From Arthrobacter celericrescens (GTDB taxonomy: Bacteria > Actinomycetota > Actinomycetes > Actinomycetales > Micrococcaceae): DNA of 64,000 nucleotides. The DNA lies in NCBI RefSeq assembly GCF_003614925.1, contig NZ_QYLP01000049.1, forward strand, positions 10,231 to 74,230, in the 5' to 3' direction. The position numbers were made by a program, and so were the translations under genes. This document shows, piece by piece, positions 40,655 through 50,125 of this stretch. The notes below the pieces were generated by a model that ran no database searches, was not told the DNA's origin, and saw only the letters and a program-made list of their open reading frames with translations. Position 1 is the stretch's first letter, and every line of letters begins with the position of its first letter.

Positions 40655-42403
40655 CTACTGCTGCGCGGGCAGCACCAGTTCCCCGGTTTTGTCTGTCGAG
40701 AGAGCGAGCGAGGAGATGTACTGCGGCTCGCCGTCGGGCCCGTCCTGGGCCGAGCGGAGCATGTCCGGCCGTTCGAACTCGATCCCGGTCACGTGGCAGA
40801 GCAGCTTGGCCTGGCTGGGGTTGCCCTCGGAGTCGAACATGGCCAGGTCGATGCCGTCGTCAGTGCGGCGCAGGTAGTACTTGCCGCGGGTCAGGACGGC
40901 CAGCAGTGGCGGCAGGAGCAGGGCCAGGCCGACGGCGAAGATCGGCGAGTACGGCTGCACGGCGGATCCGAACGCACCGAAGAACACGGCGATGGACACC
41001 CCGGCCGAGGCGAGCATGGACACGAAGCCCACCGGGTTCACGGCGTAGAGCATGCCGCGGCGGAACTCGGGCACCTTGGGCGAGATCTTCAGGAGGTACT
41101 TGTTGATGGCGATGTCTGCGGCCACCGTGACCACCCAGGCGATGGCGCAGTTGGCGTAGAAGCCCAGGATGGTGTTGAGGAACTCGAACATGTTGGCTTC
41201 CATGAGCACCAGGGCCACGGCCAGGTTCAGCACCACGAACACCATGCGGCCCGGGTAGGTCTTGGTGATGCGGGTGAAGCTGTTGGTCCAGGCGAGCGAT
41301 CCTGAGTAGGCGTTGGTGACGTTGATCTTGATCTGCGAAATGACCACCAGCACCACGGCAAGGGTCATGGCCAGCCAGGCCGGCATCATCTCCCGGTAGA
41401 CGCCTAGGAACTGGTGCACGGGCTCGTTCGCGTGCACGGAGGCCGCCGGGTCCAAGGTAGCGATGAGGTAGACGGCGATGAACATGCCCACGACCTGCTT
41501 GATGGCGCCGAAAACCACCCAGCCCGGCCCGGCCAGGATCACGGCCCGCCACCAGGCGCCCCTGTTTGCGGCGGTGCGGGGCGGCATGAAGCGCAGGTAG
41601 TCGATCTGTTCGGCGATCTGCGCCATCAGGGACAGGCAGACGCCCGCGGCCAGCATCACGGAGGCCAGGTTCGTGCCGGACTCCCCGGACGTGCCGGTGT
41701 AGGCGAAGAACGAATCGATGCTTTCGGGGTGCGACACCACCAGGTACCCCACCGGCACCACCATGAGGAGCAGCCAGAGGGGGGTGGTCCACACCTGCAG
41801 TTTGGCCAGCGTGTTCATCCCGTAGACCACCAGCGGGATGATGATCAGCGTGGACGCCGCGTAGCCGATCCATTGCGGGATGCCGAGGCCAAGCTCCAGG
41901 CCCTGCGCCATGATGGAGCCTTCGAGGGCGAAGAAGATGAAGGTGAAGGTGGCGAAGATGACGTTCGTGACCACTGAACCGTAGTAGCCGAAGCCGGAAC
42001 CGCGGGTGATGAGGTCCAGGTCGATGTTGTACCGCGCTGCGTAGTACGCCAGCGGGAACCCGGTGGCGAAAATGACGACGGCGGCCAGGACGATCCCGAG
42101 GATCGCGTTGCCGGTGCCGTAGGAAATCCCGATGTTCGCGCCGATGGAGAAATCCGCCAGGTACGCAATGCCGCCCAGCGCGCTGGTCGCCACCACCCCG
42201 GCGCTCCACTTCCGGTAGGAGCGCGGCGCGAAGCGCAGCGTGTAGTCCTCCAGGCTTTCCTTCGCGGCGCTCAGAGCGTCGCGTCCCGCGGAACCGGCCC
42301 CCGTCGCGGAACCTGCCGCCGCCCTTCCGGAACCGTCGACGACGGCGCTGCCGCCCGCCGTCGTGCGTTCCAGTGTCTGTATTGCCTGCTGTTCTTCAGT
42401 CAT
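40655..42403 (-). CDS. NCS1-type (purine/cytosine permease family) transporter
   Basis: A 582-residue transporter with 12 predicted membrane helices, beginning after a 70-residue cytoplasmic Gly/Ala/Ser tail. Family features are [60 protein letters not shown] and [18 protein letters not shown]. The C-terminal 70 residues after the last helix are soluble ([20 protein letters not shown]). Purine/cytosine permease relatives carry nucleobases, thiamine precursors or hydantoins. The gene is divergent from the biotin operon, so a biotin-pathway substrate is conceivable but unproven. ATG 42403 was preferred over the 42484 start because it gives the normal N-terminus. Confidence 0.88.
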   Translation of the reverse strand: MTEEQQAIQTLERTTAGGSAVVDGSGRAAAGSATGAGSAGRDALSAAKESLEDYTLRFAPRSYRKWSAGVVATSALGGIAYLADFSIGANIGISYGTGNAILGIVLAAVVIFATGFPLAYYAARYNIDLDLITRGSGFGYYGSVVTNVIFATFTFIFFALEGSIMAQGLELGLGIPQWIGYAASTLIIIPLVVYGMNTLAKLQVWTTPLWLLLMVVPVGYLVVSHPESIDSFFAYTGTSGESGTNLASVMLAAGVCLSLMAQIAEQIDYLRFMPPRTAANRGAWWRAVILAGPGWVVFGAIKQVVGMFIAVYLIATLDPAASVHANEPVHQFLGVYREMMPAWLAMTLAVVLVVISQIKINVTNAYSGSLAWTNSFTRITKTYPGRMVFVVLNLAVALVLMEANMFEFLNTILGFYANCAIAWVVTVAADIAINKYLLKISPKVPEFRRGMLYAVNPVGFVSMLASAGVSIAVFFGAFGSAVQPYSPIFAVGLALLLPPLLAVLTRGKYYLRRTDDGIDLAMFDSEGNPSQAKLLCHVTGIEFERPDMLRSAQDGPDGEPQYISSLALSTDKTGELVLPAQQ

Positions 42404-42567
42404 CCCCACGTCACTTTCCTCAGCTGTTCGGGGTGTTCCCCGGCTCCGCCCGACGCTATCGGCGGGATTCGACGACGGCGTCACCGCGGTGTTTCGGGGC
42501 TGTTACTTGTGCACGGGCCCGGGTTTGCTCCAGCCCGCGGGTTGCCAAGAACGGCGGCCGGGCTTTG

Positions 42568-42577
42568 TGGACGTCCA
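42568..42577. promoter_or_regulatory. Palindrome in the permease-bioB intergenic region
   Basis: A perfect TGGACGTCCA palindrome with flanking TTTG and ACAA lies about 90 bases before bioB, upstream of a possible -10 box TACGGT (42604-42609). It is a candidate operator for a biotin regulator. It does not match the corynebacterial BioQ site TGAAC-N3-GTTAC that I recall. Confidence 0.4.
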
Positions 42578-42659
42578 ACAAAATTGCCGTCCCGCGGGAT
42601 GGCTACGGTCAGTGAGGAGGCATTCACCGAAGCACTTCAGCGAGGAAGCAGGGAGCAGC

Positions 42660-43652
42660 ATGACCATTTTGGACACCGCCCGGGAACAGGTCCTTGAGCG
42701 CGGGATCGGACTGAACGAGGCCCAACTGTTGGAGATCCTTCAGCTCCCGGACGCAGACATCCCGGCGGCGCTGCAGCTGGCCCACGAGGTCCGCGTGGAG
42801 CACTGCGGCGAGGACGTGGAGGTGGAGGGCATCATCTCGATCAAGACCGGCGGCTGCCCCGAGGACTGCCACTTCTGCAGCCAGTCCGGGCTGTTCGACT
42901 CCCCCGTGCGCGGCGTCTGGCTGGACATTCCGGAGCTGGTCAAGGCCGCCAAGGAAACCGCCGCCACCGGCGCCACCGAGTTCTGCATCGTGGCCGCCGT
43001 GCGCGGACCGGACATCAAGCTGATGAACCAGATCAAGTTCGCGATCGACCGCATCAACGAGGAAGTGGACATCAACATCGCCTGCTCCCTGGGCATGCTG
43101 ACCCAGCGGCAGGTGGACCAGCTCGCCGAATGGGGCGTGCACCGCTACAACCACAACCTGGAAACGGCGCGCAGCTACTTCCCGCAGGTGGTCACCACCC
43201 ACACGTACGAGGAACGCCTGGAAACCTGCGCCATGGTCAAGGAAGCCGGCATGGAGCTGTGCTGCGGCGCCCTGATCGGCATGGGCGAATCGCTGGAGCA
43301 GCGGGCCGAACTCGCCGCCCAGCTCGCCGCCCTGGACCCGCACGAAGTCCCGCTGAATTTCCTCAACCCGCGCCCCGGCACGCCGTTGGAAAACCAGGGC
43401 ATCATGGACGGCAAGGACGCCCTCCGCGCCATCGCCGCTTTCCGCTTGGCCATGCCCCGCACCGTGCTGCGCTACGCCGGCGGCCGCGAACTGACCCTGG
43501 GCGACCTCGGCACCCGCGAGGGCCTGCTGGGCGGCATCAACGCCGTGATCGTGGGCAACTACCTGACCACCCTGGGCCGCCCCGCCGACGCCGACCTGCA
43601 GCTGCTGGTGGAGCTGAACATGCCCATCAAGGAACTCCAGAAGACGCTGTGA
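42660..43652 (+). CDS. bioB: Biotin synthase
   Basis: A 330-residue radical-SAM enzyme that inserts sulfur into dethiobiotin. The 4Fe-4S motif is CPEDCHFC in [17 protein letters not shown]. The family continues with [29 protein letters not shown] and [20 protein letters not shown] lies 6 bases before the ATG. The stop overlaps the next start as GTGA, so bioB is tightly coupled to the following BsaP-like gene. It is the first gene of the bioB-bsaP-bioA-bioF-bioD-P450 operon. Confidence 0.97.
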   Translation: MTILDTAREQVLERGIGLNEAQLLEILQLPDADIPAALQLAHEVRVEHCGEDVEVEGIISIKTGGCPEDCHFCSQSGLFDSPVRGVWLDIPELVKAAKETAATGATEFCIVAAVRGPDIKLMNQIKFAIDRINEEVDINIACSLGMLTQRQVDQLAEWGVHRYNHNLETARSYFPQVVTTHTYEERLETCAMVKEAGMELCCGALIGMGESLEQRAELAAQLAALDPHEVPLNFLNPRPGTPLENQGIMDGKDALRAIAAFRLAMPRTVLRYAGGRELTLGDLGTREGLLGGINAVIVGNYLTTLGRPADADLQLLVELNMPIKELQKTL

Positions 43653-43912
43653 GCACGGAACTGTACTGCGGGCACTGCGGCGGGGAGCTGCCGGGCGCTC
43701 CCGGCGGGACCTCGGACGGCGGGCCAGCCGCCATTGTTGGGGACCCGACGTCGGACCCTCGCCTGGGAGCCCCGGCGCACCTCGGCTGCCGGGCGCTGCT
43801 GGCCATGGAACCGCCGCGCTATTGCGCGCAGTGCCGCCGCCGGATGAAAGTCCAGGTTACGCCCCTGGGCTGGAGCGCCGAATGCTCCCGGCACGGGAGT
43901 CTCGCGGGATGA
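43649..43912 (+). CDS. bsaP: Biotin synthase auxiliary protein (BsaP-like)
   Basis: An 87-residue protein with two Cys-x-x-Cys pairs, CGHCG at residues 7-11 and CAQC near 59-62, plus a terminal CSRHG. The C-terminal block [13 protein letters not shown] and [10 protein letters not shown] matches the small protein encoded after bioB in mycobacteria, reported to be needed for BioB activity, possibly for sulfur supply. The middle is a Gly/Pro-rich linker. GTG start overlaps the bioB stop; stop overlaps the bioA ATG. Identification rests on the motif and the position. Confidence 0.85.
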   Translation: MSTELYCGHCGGELPGAPGGTSDGGPAAIVGDPTSDPRLGAPAHLGCRALLAMEPPRYCAQCRRRMKVQVTPLGWSAECSRHGSLAG

Positions 43913-45303
43913 GCCGGGGTCCGAACCTGACGCAGCCCGGTGGCCTGATCGGGCGCGACAGCCTGATCGAGCGCGGCGACCTGATCGAGCGTGACCGTGC
44001 CAGCCTGTGGCACCCGTATGCTCCGGCGTCGGGCACGCTTCCGCTGTGGGAGGTGGAAGGCGCCGAGGGCGTGCGGCTGCGGCTGCGCGATGAGAATGGC
44101 GAGCGCTTCGAGGTCCTCGATGCCATGTCCTCGTGGTGGTCGGTGATCCACGGCTACCGGAACCCGCTGCTGGATGCCGCGGCCAAGCGGCAGCTGGCGG
44201 ATTTCAGCCACGTGATGTTCGGCGGGCTCACGCATGGTCCCGCCGTCGAGCTCGCCGAACGGCTCCTGGCCATGGCGCCTTCCGCGACGGACCGCCCCGC
44301 CCTGGAGCGGGTGTTCCTGGCCGATTCAGGCTCCGTGTCCGTGGAGGTCGCGCTCAAGCTGGCCGTGCAGTTCCAGACGGCGTCTGGGCGGCCGAAGCGG
44401 CAGCGCTTCCTCAGCCTGAGCGGCGGCTACCACGGCGACACCTTCGCGGCGATGGGCGTCTGCGATCCTGTGGACGGCATGCACTCGGCGTTTCCGGGGC
44501 TGCTGGCGAGGAACGTTTTCGCGCCCCGCCCACCGGCCGCTTCGACGGCCACCGCGCAGGACATCCAGCAGTGGCGGGCCGAGGTGGAGGAACTGGCCGC
44601 GCGCCATTCCGACGAGCTGGCCGCGATCATTGCCGAGCCCGTGCTGCAAGGGGCCGGCGGCATGTTCGCGTACCCGGCGGAATGCGTGCGGATCCTGCGG
44701 CAGATCGCCGACCAGCACGGCCTGCTGCTCATCCTGGACGAGATCGCCACGGGCTTCGGCCGTACCGGCGAACTCTTCGCCGCCGACCACGCCGGGATGG
44801 TGCCGGACATCCTCTGCGTAGGCAAGGCCCTCACCGGCGGGTACCTCAGCCTGGCGGCCATGATCTGCACCGGTGAGGTGGCGCGGGCAGTCTCCGCCGG
44901 CACGGCCGGGGCTCTCCTGCACGGGCCCACCTTCATGGGCAATCCCCTGGCGTGCGCAGTGGCGAACGCGAGCCTGGGCATCATCGCCACGGGCGCCTGG
45001 CGCTCGGACGTGGCCAGGGTGGGTGCGGCACTCGCCGCTGGGCTCGCCCCCGCGCGGGAGCTCGACGGCGTCGCGGACGTCCGCACGATCGGCGCGGTGG
45101 GTGTCATCGAACTGGAGGACGCCGCGGACGTTGCCGCCGTGACCCGGGCGGCCCTGCGCAACGGTGTGTGGGTGCGGCCGTTCCGCAACCTCGTCTACGC
45201 CATGCCGCCGTACATCAGCTCGGCCGCGGAGGCGGAAGCGATGGCGGCCGGGATGGTGGCGGCGGCAGCGGCAACCGTCGCCGGAAAGGTGCCCGCCTCG
45301 TGA
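43909..45303 (+). CDS. bioA: Adenosylmethionine-8-amino-7-oxononanoate aminotransferase
   Basis: A 464-residue class III PLP aminotransferase that makes 7,8-diaminopelargonate with SAM as donor. Markers are [57 protein letters not shown] and the PLP lysine in [16 protein letters not shown]. An ATGA overlap links it to bsaP. The N-terminus before [11 protein letters not shown] carries three copies of an 18-base unit (43945-43998) coding [12 protein letters not shown] and LIERDR; the first 25 residues are therefore longer than in most BioA. Confidence 0.96.
   Translation: MSRGPNLTQPGGLIGRDSLIERGDLIERDRASLWHPYAPASGTLPLWEVEGAEGVRLRLRDENGERFEVLDAMSSWWSVIHGYRNPLLDAAAKRQLADFSHVMFGGLTHGPAVELAERLLAMAPSATDRPALERVFLADSGSVSVEVALKLAVQFQTASGRPKRQRFLSLSGGYHGDTFAAMGVCDPVDGMHSAFPGLLARNVFAPRPPAASTATAQDIQQWRAEVEELAARHSDELAAIIAEPVLQGAGGMFAYPAECVRILRQIADQHGLLLILDEIATGFGRTGELFAADHAGMVPDILCVGKALTGGYLSLAAMICTGEVARAVSAGTAGALLHGPTFMGNPLACAVANASLGIIATGAWRSDVARVGAALAAGLAPARELDGVADVRTIGAVGVIELEDAADVAAVTRAALRNGVWVRPFRNLVYAMPPYISSAAEAEAMAAGMVAAAAATVAGKVPAS
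43945..43998 (+). repeat. 18-bp repeat, three diverged copies, at the bioA N-terminus
   Basis: CTGATCGGGCGCGACAGC, CTGATCGAGCGCGGCGAC and CTGATCGAGCGTGACCGT follow each other in frame within the first codons of bioA, coding [18 protein letters not shown]. Confidence 0.85.
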
Positions 45304-46487
45304 GCGTCTCGATGACCCGGTGGCTGGAACAGCAGGCCGCCGTCCGCGAGCGCCGCGGGCTGCGACGCTCACCGGAAACCCGGTCGGTGGAAACCCGTCC
45401 TGCCGGAGGCCCTGTGGTGGAGCTGTCCAGCAACGACTACCTGGGCCTCGCGTCCGATCCTCGACTGGCCGAAGCTGCGTGCGAGGCCGTCCGCCGCTGG
45501 GGCACGGGCGCCACGTCCTCGCGGCTCGTGGCCGGTACCACCGCATTGCACTTGGAGCTCGAGGAGGAGCTGGCCCGCTTCACCGGGATGGAGGCCGGCC
45601 TGGTGTTCTCCTCCGGATACCTGGCGAACCTGGGCGTGGTGACGGCGCTGGGCGGTCCGGGCACGCTGATCGTGGCCGACGAGCACTGCCATGCCTCGCT
45701 GATCGACGGCTTCCGTTTGTCGCGTTCGCGGGTGGAAACGTTCGCGCACAACGACACCGAGGATGCCGCGCGGCTGCTTTCGGAACGACACAATCGTCAA
45801 GGGAACAGCGAGCCGCGGGCGCTGATCGCCGTCGAGTCCATCTACAGCGTGTGGGGCGACGCCGCGCCCCTGGCATCCCTGCTGGACCTGGCCGTGGAAC
45901 ACGACGCCATGCTGTTGATCGACGAGGCCCACAGCCTAGGCGTCTCCGGCGGGGCCGGCGCCAAAGGACACGAAGGACACGGCGCCGTGGCCGGGACTGC
46001 CCTGGCCGGCCACCCGAACGTGGTGCTCACCGCCACCCTGTCCAAGGCCCTCGGCAGCCAAGGCGGCGCGGTCCTGGGTTCAGCCCTGCTGCGGGAACAC
46101 CTCGTCAACCGGGCTCGGAGCTTCATCTTCGACACCGCCTTGGCACCGGCGTCCGCGGCCGCCGCCCTCGAAGGCCTCCGGGTCATTGGCGACGAGCCGT
46201 GGCGTCCCGCCGCCGTCCGGGACAACGCGGCCCGGCTGGCGGCCGCCCTGCGGCAGGAGACTGCACAAGCGGGCCCCGTCCTGTCCATCCCGCTGCCCGA
46301 CGCCGGCATCGCCTTGCGCGCGAGCCGGGCAGCGCGCGAGATGGGGATCCGGGTGGGCTGCTTCCGGCCGCCGTCGGTCCCGGACGGCGTGTCCCGGCTG
46401 CGCCTCACCGCCCGGGCCACCCTCGCCCCCGACGAGATCGACTACGCCTGCGCAACGCTGCGCGGCATCCTGGAGGAAACCCCATGA
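45300..46487 (+). CDS. bioF: 8-amino-7-oxononanoate synthase
   Basis: A 395-residue alpha-oxoamine synthase joining pimeloyl-ACP/CoA and alanine. Markers are ELSSNDYLGLASDPRLAEAA, RLVAGTTALHLELEEELARF, LLIDEAHSLGVSGGAGAKGH and the PLP lysine in LTATLSKALGSQGGAV. GTG 45300 overlaps the bioA stop; an ATG at 45312 is an alternative. It sits between bioA and bioD in the overlapping operon. Confidence 0.96.
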   Translation: MSVSMTRWLEQQAAVRERRGLRRSPETRSVETRPAGGPVVELSSNDYLGLASDPRLAEAACEAVRRWGTGATSSRLVAGTTALHLELEEELARFTGMEAGLVFSSGYLANLGVVTALGGPGTLIVADEHCHASLIDGFRLSRSRVETFAHNDTEDAARLLSERHNRQGNSEPRALIAVESIYSVWGDAAPLASLLDLAVEHDAMLLIDEAHSLGVSGGAGAKGHEGHGAVAGTALAGHPNVVLTATLSKALGSQGGAVLGSALLREHLVNRARSFIFDTALAPASAAAALEGLRVIGDEPWRPAAVRDNAARLAAALRQETAQAGPVLSIPLPDAGIALRASRAAREMGIRVGCFRPPSVPDGVSRLRLTARATLAPDEIDYACATLRGILEETP

Positions 46488-47194
46488 CGCGAGACCACCA
46501 GAGCCTGCCACCCATCATCCTCGTCACCGGCACGGACACCGGCGTCGGAAAGACGGTCGCCACGGCTGCCCTGGCCGCCGCCCTGCACTCCCGCGGCCGC
46601 ACGGTGGCGGCCTACAAGCCGTGCCAAAGCGGCAACAAGGATGGCGACTCGGACTGTTCCGAAATCTCCCGGCTCGCCGCTCCCCTGACGGCGGAGGCCG
46701 GCGTCGTCCTCGAGGAACCGCTGGCCCCGGTGCAGGCCGCCGCGCTGGACGGCGTGGAACTGCCGCCCTTGGCCACGCACGCCGAACGCATCCGGCAGCT
46801 CGCCGCCGGGCACGACCACGTGCTGGTGGAGGGCGCGGGCGGGCTGCTGGTGGAGCTGGATCCCGACGGCGGAACCCTGGCCGATCTCGGCGCCCTGCTC
46901 GGCGACGGGGCCGGCTTTGCGGTGGTCGCCCGGCCCTCGCTGGGGACCTTGAACCACACCGGACTGACCCTGGAGGCCCTGGACCACAGGAGCCTTGCAG
47001 TGACGGGCGTGATCCTGGGCAGCTGGCCGGAGCATCCCGGACTGGCAGAACAGGGCAACCGGGCGGCCTTCTCCTCCGGTGCCGCCCCGTTGCTGGGCGC
47101 GCTTCCGGACGCCGCGTCGGCGTTGCCGGCGGAGGCGTTCCGCGAGCAGGCGCCGCTTTGGTTGGAAAACCTGTGGCTGGGCGGACTCTCATGA
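46484..47194 (+). CDS. bioD: Dethiobiotin synthetase
   Basis: A 236-residue ATP-dependent carboxylase/cyclase. P-loop GTDTGVGKT lies near residues 16-24. Other landmarks are YKPCQSGNKDGDSDCSEISR, VLVEGAGGLLVELDPDGGTL and TLNHTGLTLEALDHRSLAVT. ATGA overlaps link it to bioF upstream and the P450 gene downstream. Confidence 0.96.
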   Translation: MTRDHQSLPPIILVTGTDTGVGKTVATAALAAALHSRGRTVAAYKPCQSGNKDGDSDCSEISRLAAPLTAEAGVVLEEPLAPVQAAALDGVELPPLATHAERIRQLAAGHDHVLVEGAGGLLVELDPDGGTLADLGALLGDGAGFAVVARPSLGTLNHTGLTLEALDHRSLAVTGVILGSWPEHPGLAEQGNRAAFSSGAAPLLGALPDAASALPAEAFREQAPLWLENLWLGGLS

Positions 47195-48318
47195 CCGCCG
47201 CCCGATGCCCCTACCGTGTGGTCCGGGAACCCGCCGAGGTCCGCGAGGTCCTGCACCGCCCCGACGACTTCGGCCCGGCCAACGCCCTGGTGGCCGTGAC
47301 GCCGCTGTCCGGCCAAGCCCTGCGCATCCTGCAGGGCGCCCGCTTCGCGCTTCCGCCTGTCCTGGCCAGCAACGACACGGACTCCCACCCCGGGATCCGC
47401 AAGGTGGTGGCAGGTTTCTTCACCCCGGCAACCGTGGAGGCGATGGAGCCACGGATCCGCCAACTGGCCAAGGAATCCGCGTATGAGGCCGCCAACGAGC
47501 TCGACGCCGCGGGCCGCGTGGAACTGGTGCAGGCCGTGGCTGCCCTTCCGCCGGCAGTGGTGATGCTGGAAATGCTGGGCCTGCCGGTCCGGGACCTCCC
47601 GGAGCTGAAGGCGTGGAGCCTGGACTCCCTGGAATTGTTCTGGGGCTGGCCCGGCCCGGAACGCCAACTGGAGCTCGCCCGCAGCGCCGCCGATTTCTAC
47701 CGCTGGCTGCGGGACCTGGTACTGGAATCCGTGGCGTCCCCGGGCCGGAACCTGTTCAAGTCCCTGCATGAGCACGGGCTCAGCACCCCGGAAATCTGTT
47801 CCCTGGGCTACTTCCTGCTGATCGCCGGGCAAGAAACCACCACCCAGCTCATCAGCACCGCCCTTTACCGGCTGGCCGAAGGCTCCATGGGCGTCGCATG
47901 GGACGAAGCGTCGGCCAAGGACAAGGCCACGGAACTGGTGCGGAATGTCCTCGCGAGTGAGTCCTCCGTGCCCACGTGGCGCCGTGTGGCCAGCCGGGAC
48001 ACCGAGCTCAACGGCGAGGCCATCCGCGCCGGCGAGGAGATCCTGCTGGAACTGACAGGACACCACGGCCCGGAGGCGCCCGGCACCAGGGGTCCGCTGC
48101 CCTACGGACTGGCCTTCGGCTCCGGCATCCACCGCTGCCTCGGCGCGAAACTCGCGGAACTGGAGGCCGCCGTCGTCGTCCAGGAAACGGCGGCCGCACT
48201 GCCGGGCGCACGCCTGCACGGACCGGAGCCGGCGTGGATCCGGCTGCTGTCTTTCCAGGCGCCGCGCACGGTCACCGTGGCTAGACTCGGATCATGGGCG
48301 AAAGCCGGGACCTGCTGA
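47191..48318 (+). CDS. Cytochrome P450, BioI-like candidate of the biotin operon
   Basis: A 375-residue P450, slightly short at the N-terminus. The heme ligand is Cys316 in FGSGIHRCLGAKLAELE, the I-helix oxygen motif is AGQETTTQL, and the K-helix ExxR is ELVRNVL or a nearby element. Its start overlaps the bioD stop (ATGA), so it belongs to the biotin operon. In Bacillus a P450 (BioI) cleaves long-chain acyl-ACP to pimeloyl-ACP; the present protein could provide pimelate units in the same way. No ferredoxin or bioW, bioC, bioH gene is in the window. The role is inference from position. Confidence 0.85.
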   Translation: MTAARCPYRVVREPAEVREVLHRPDDFGPANALVAVTPLSGQALRILQGARFALPPVLASNDTDSHPGIRKVVAGFFTPATVEAMEPRIRQLAKESAYEAANELDAAGRVELVQAVAALPPAVVMLEMLGLPVRDLPELKAWSLDSLELFWGWPGPERQLELARSAADFYRWLRDLVLESVASPGRNLFKSLHEHGLSTPEICSLGYFLLIAGQETTTQLISTALYRLAEGSMGVAWDEASAKDKATELVRNVLASESSVPTWRRVASRDTELNGEAIRAGEEILLELTGHHGPEAPGTRGPLPYGLAFGSGIHRCLGAKLAELEAAVVVQETAAALPGARLHGPEPAWIRLLSFQAPRTVTVARLGSWAKAGTC

Positions 48319-48752
48319 GCCGTGATCTGCTCACACCTGAGCAGCGCAGCCGGAACATGTCCAGGATCCGCGGCAAGAACACCAAACCCGAGCTCCTGGT
48401 CCGCCGGCTCCTGCATGCCAAGGGCTATCGCTACCGCCTGCACGGCATGGCGGCGGGCGGGAAGCTTCCGGGGAGCCCGGACTTGGTATTCGCAAGCCGG
48501 CACAAGGTGATTTTCGTGAACGGCTGCTTCTGGCATTTCCACGACTGCCCTGCCGGGCGGCACGCACCCGCGGCCAACGCCGAGTTCTGGGAGACCAAGC
48601 GGCGCCGCACCCGCGAGCGCGACGCCGTGCAGCGCGAACGCCTCGCGGCCGCCGGCTGGGAGGTGCTCACCGTGTGGGAGTGCGGTTTGAAGGACCGCAG
48701 CGCCCTGGAGGCCCAGCTCACCGGATTCCTCGACGGCGGTCCGCGCCCCTGA
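48294..48752 (+). CDS. Very-short-patch-repair endonuclease (Vsr-type)
   Basis: A 152-residue T:G mismatch endonuclease. The motif block LTPEQRSRNMSRIRGKNTKP and ELLVRRLLHAKGYRYRLH begins the family, and GSPDLVFASRHKVIFVNGCF with WHFHDC is the active site region (Asp, His, and aromatic residues that intercalate). Vsr proteins normally accompany a cytosine-5 methyltransferase and nick 5' of the T in T:G mispairs from deaminated 5-methylcytosine. No methylase gene lies in the window. The first 25 bases overlap the P450 end, so it may be transcribed with the biotin operon. Confidence 0.9.
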   Translation: MGESRDLLSRDLLTPEQRSRNMSRIRGKNTKPELLVRRLLHAKGYRYRLHGMAAGGKLPGSPDLVFASRHKVIFVNGCFWHFHDCPAGRHAPAANAEFWETKRRRTRERDAVQRERLAAAGWEVLTVWECGLKDRSALEAQLTGFLDGGPRP

Positions 48753-48850
48753 GGGGCGCTCCGGGCCGCCTTCCTCAAGGGCCGTGCGGCGCCCGCTCAA
48801 GATTTGCTCAAGCTTGCGTCGGCCCCCTGCTGCCCGGTTCCGAGCCGCCT

Positions 48851-48856
48851 TACTGT
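48851..48856 (+). promoter_or_regulatory. Possible -10 box for the Hpt-fold gene
   Basis: TACTGT, 40 bases before the ATG at 48897. No clear -35 box. The gap 48753-48896 holds nothing else supported. Confidence 0.35.
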
Positions 48857-48896
48857 TGAGTCCTGATGTCGCCGCGTACGAGGCAGGAGGGAAACC

Positions 48897-49274
48897 ATGA
48901 CCGGGTGCGAAGGATGCCGTGGCGCGCTGGTGGACCCTGCCGTCCTGCATGGGCTCGACAGCGAACTCGGCGACGCGACCGTCACCAGCGCGTTCGTCCG
49001 CAAGTATGTGGCGATGCTGCCGTTGCGGCTCTCGCGGCTCCATCACGCCCTGGACGAGCGGAACCTGGACGACGCCGTGGACGCGGTGTTGAGCCTGAAG
49101 ACCTCCAGCGACATGGTGGGCGCCGTCTGCCTGCGCCGCCTGGCCGCGGAACTGGAGGCCAGCATGAACCTCCTGCCTGACGGGAGCCATCTGGCGGACC
49201 TCGTCCCACAACTCAGCGAGATCGACCACCACGTCTCCGACACCATCCGCTGCCTCGAATCGCCGAGTCGCTGA
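48897..49274 (+). CDS. Hpt-fold protein lacking the phospho-His
   Basis: A 125-residue helical protein with the Hpt four-helix pattern. The central helix reads AVLSLKTSSDMVGAVCL, which aligns with the Hpt consensus AHTLKGSSANVGA, but the phospho-accepting His position is Leu (TTG codon). It therefore probably cannot accept phosphate by the normal route and might act as a phosphatase, inhibitor or adaptor. An N-terminal CEGC pair may bind metal. GGAGG lies before the ATG. It is convergent with the response regulator. Confidence 0.75.
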   Translation: MTGCEGCRGALVDPAVLHGLDSELGDATVTSAFVRKYVAMLPLRLSRLHHALDERNLDDAVDAVLSLKTSSDMVGAVCLRRLAAELEASMNLLPDGSHLADLVPQLSEIDHHVSDTIRCLESPSR

Positions 49275-49282
49275 AGATCCTG

Positions 49283-50029
<747 letters not shown>

Positions 50030-50125
50030 GGCAGCCCCCAGCCACTCGATTACCCAGAAGTATAGCCGCCGATGGATAGGCTTGGGGCCATAAGCCGCCA
50101 CCCAAAGCCGATCCCCGGAGGTCAG

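Noticed and set aside
42568..42609. BioQ-type operator in front of bioB
   Set aside because: The sequence TGAAC-N3-GTTAC that I recall for corynebacterial BioQ is not present; only a different palindrome is seen.
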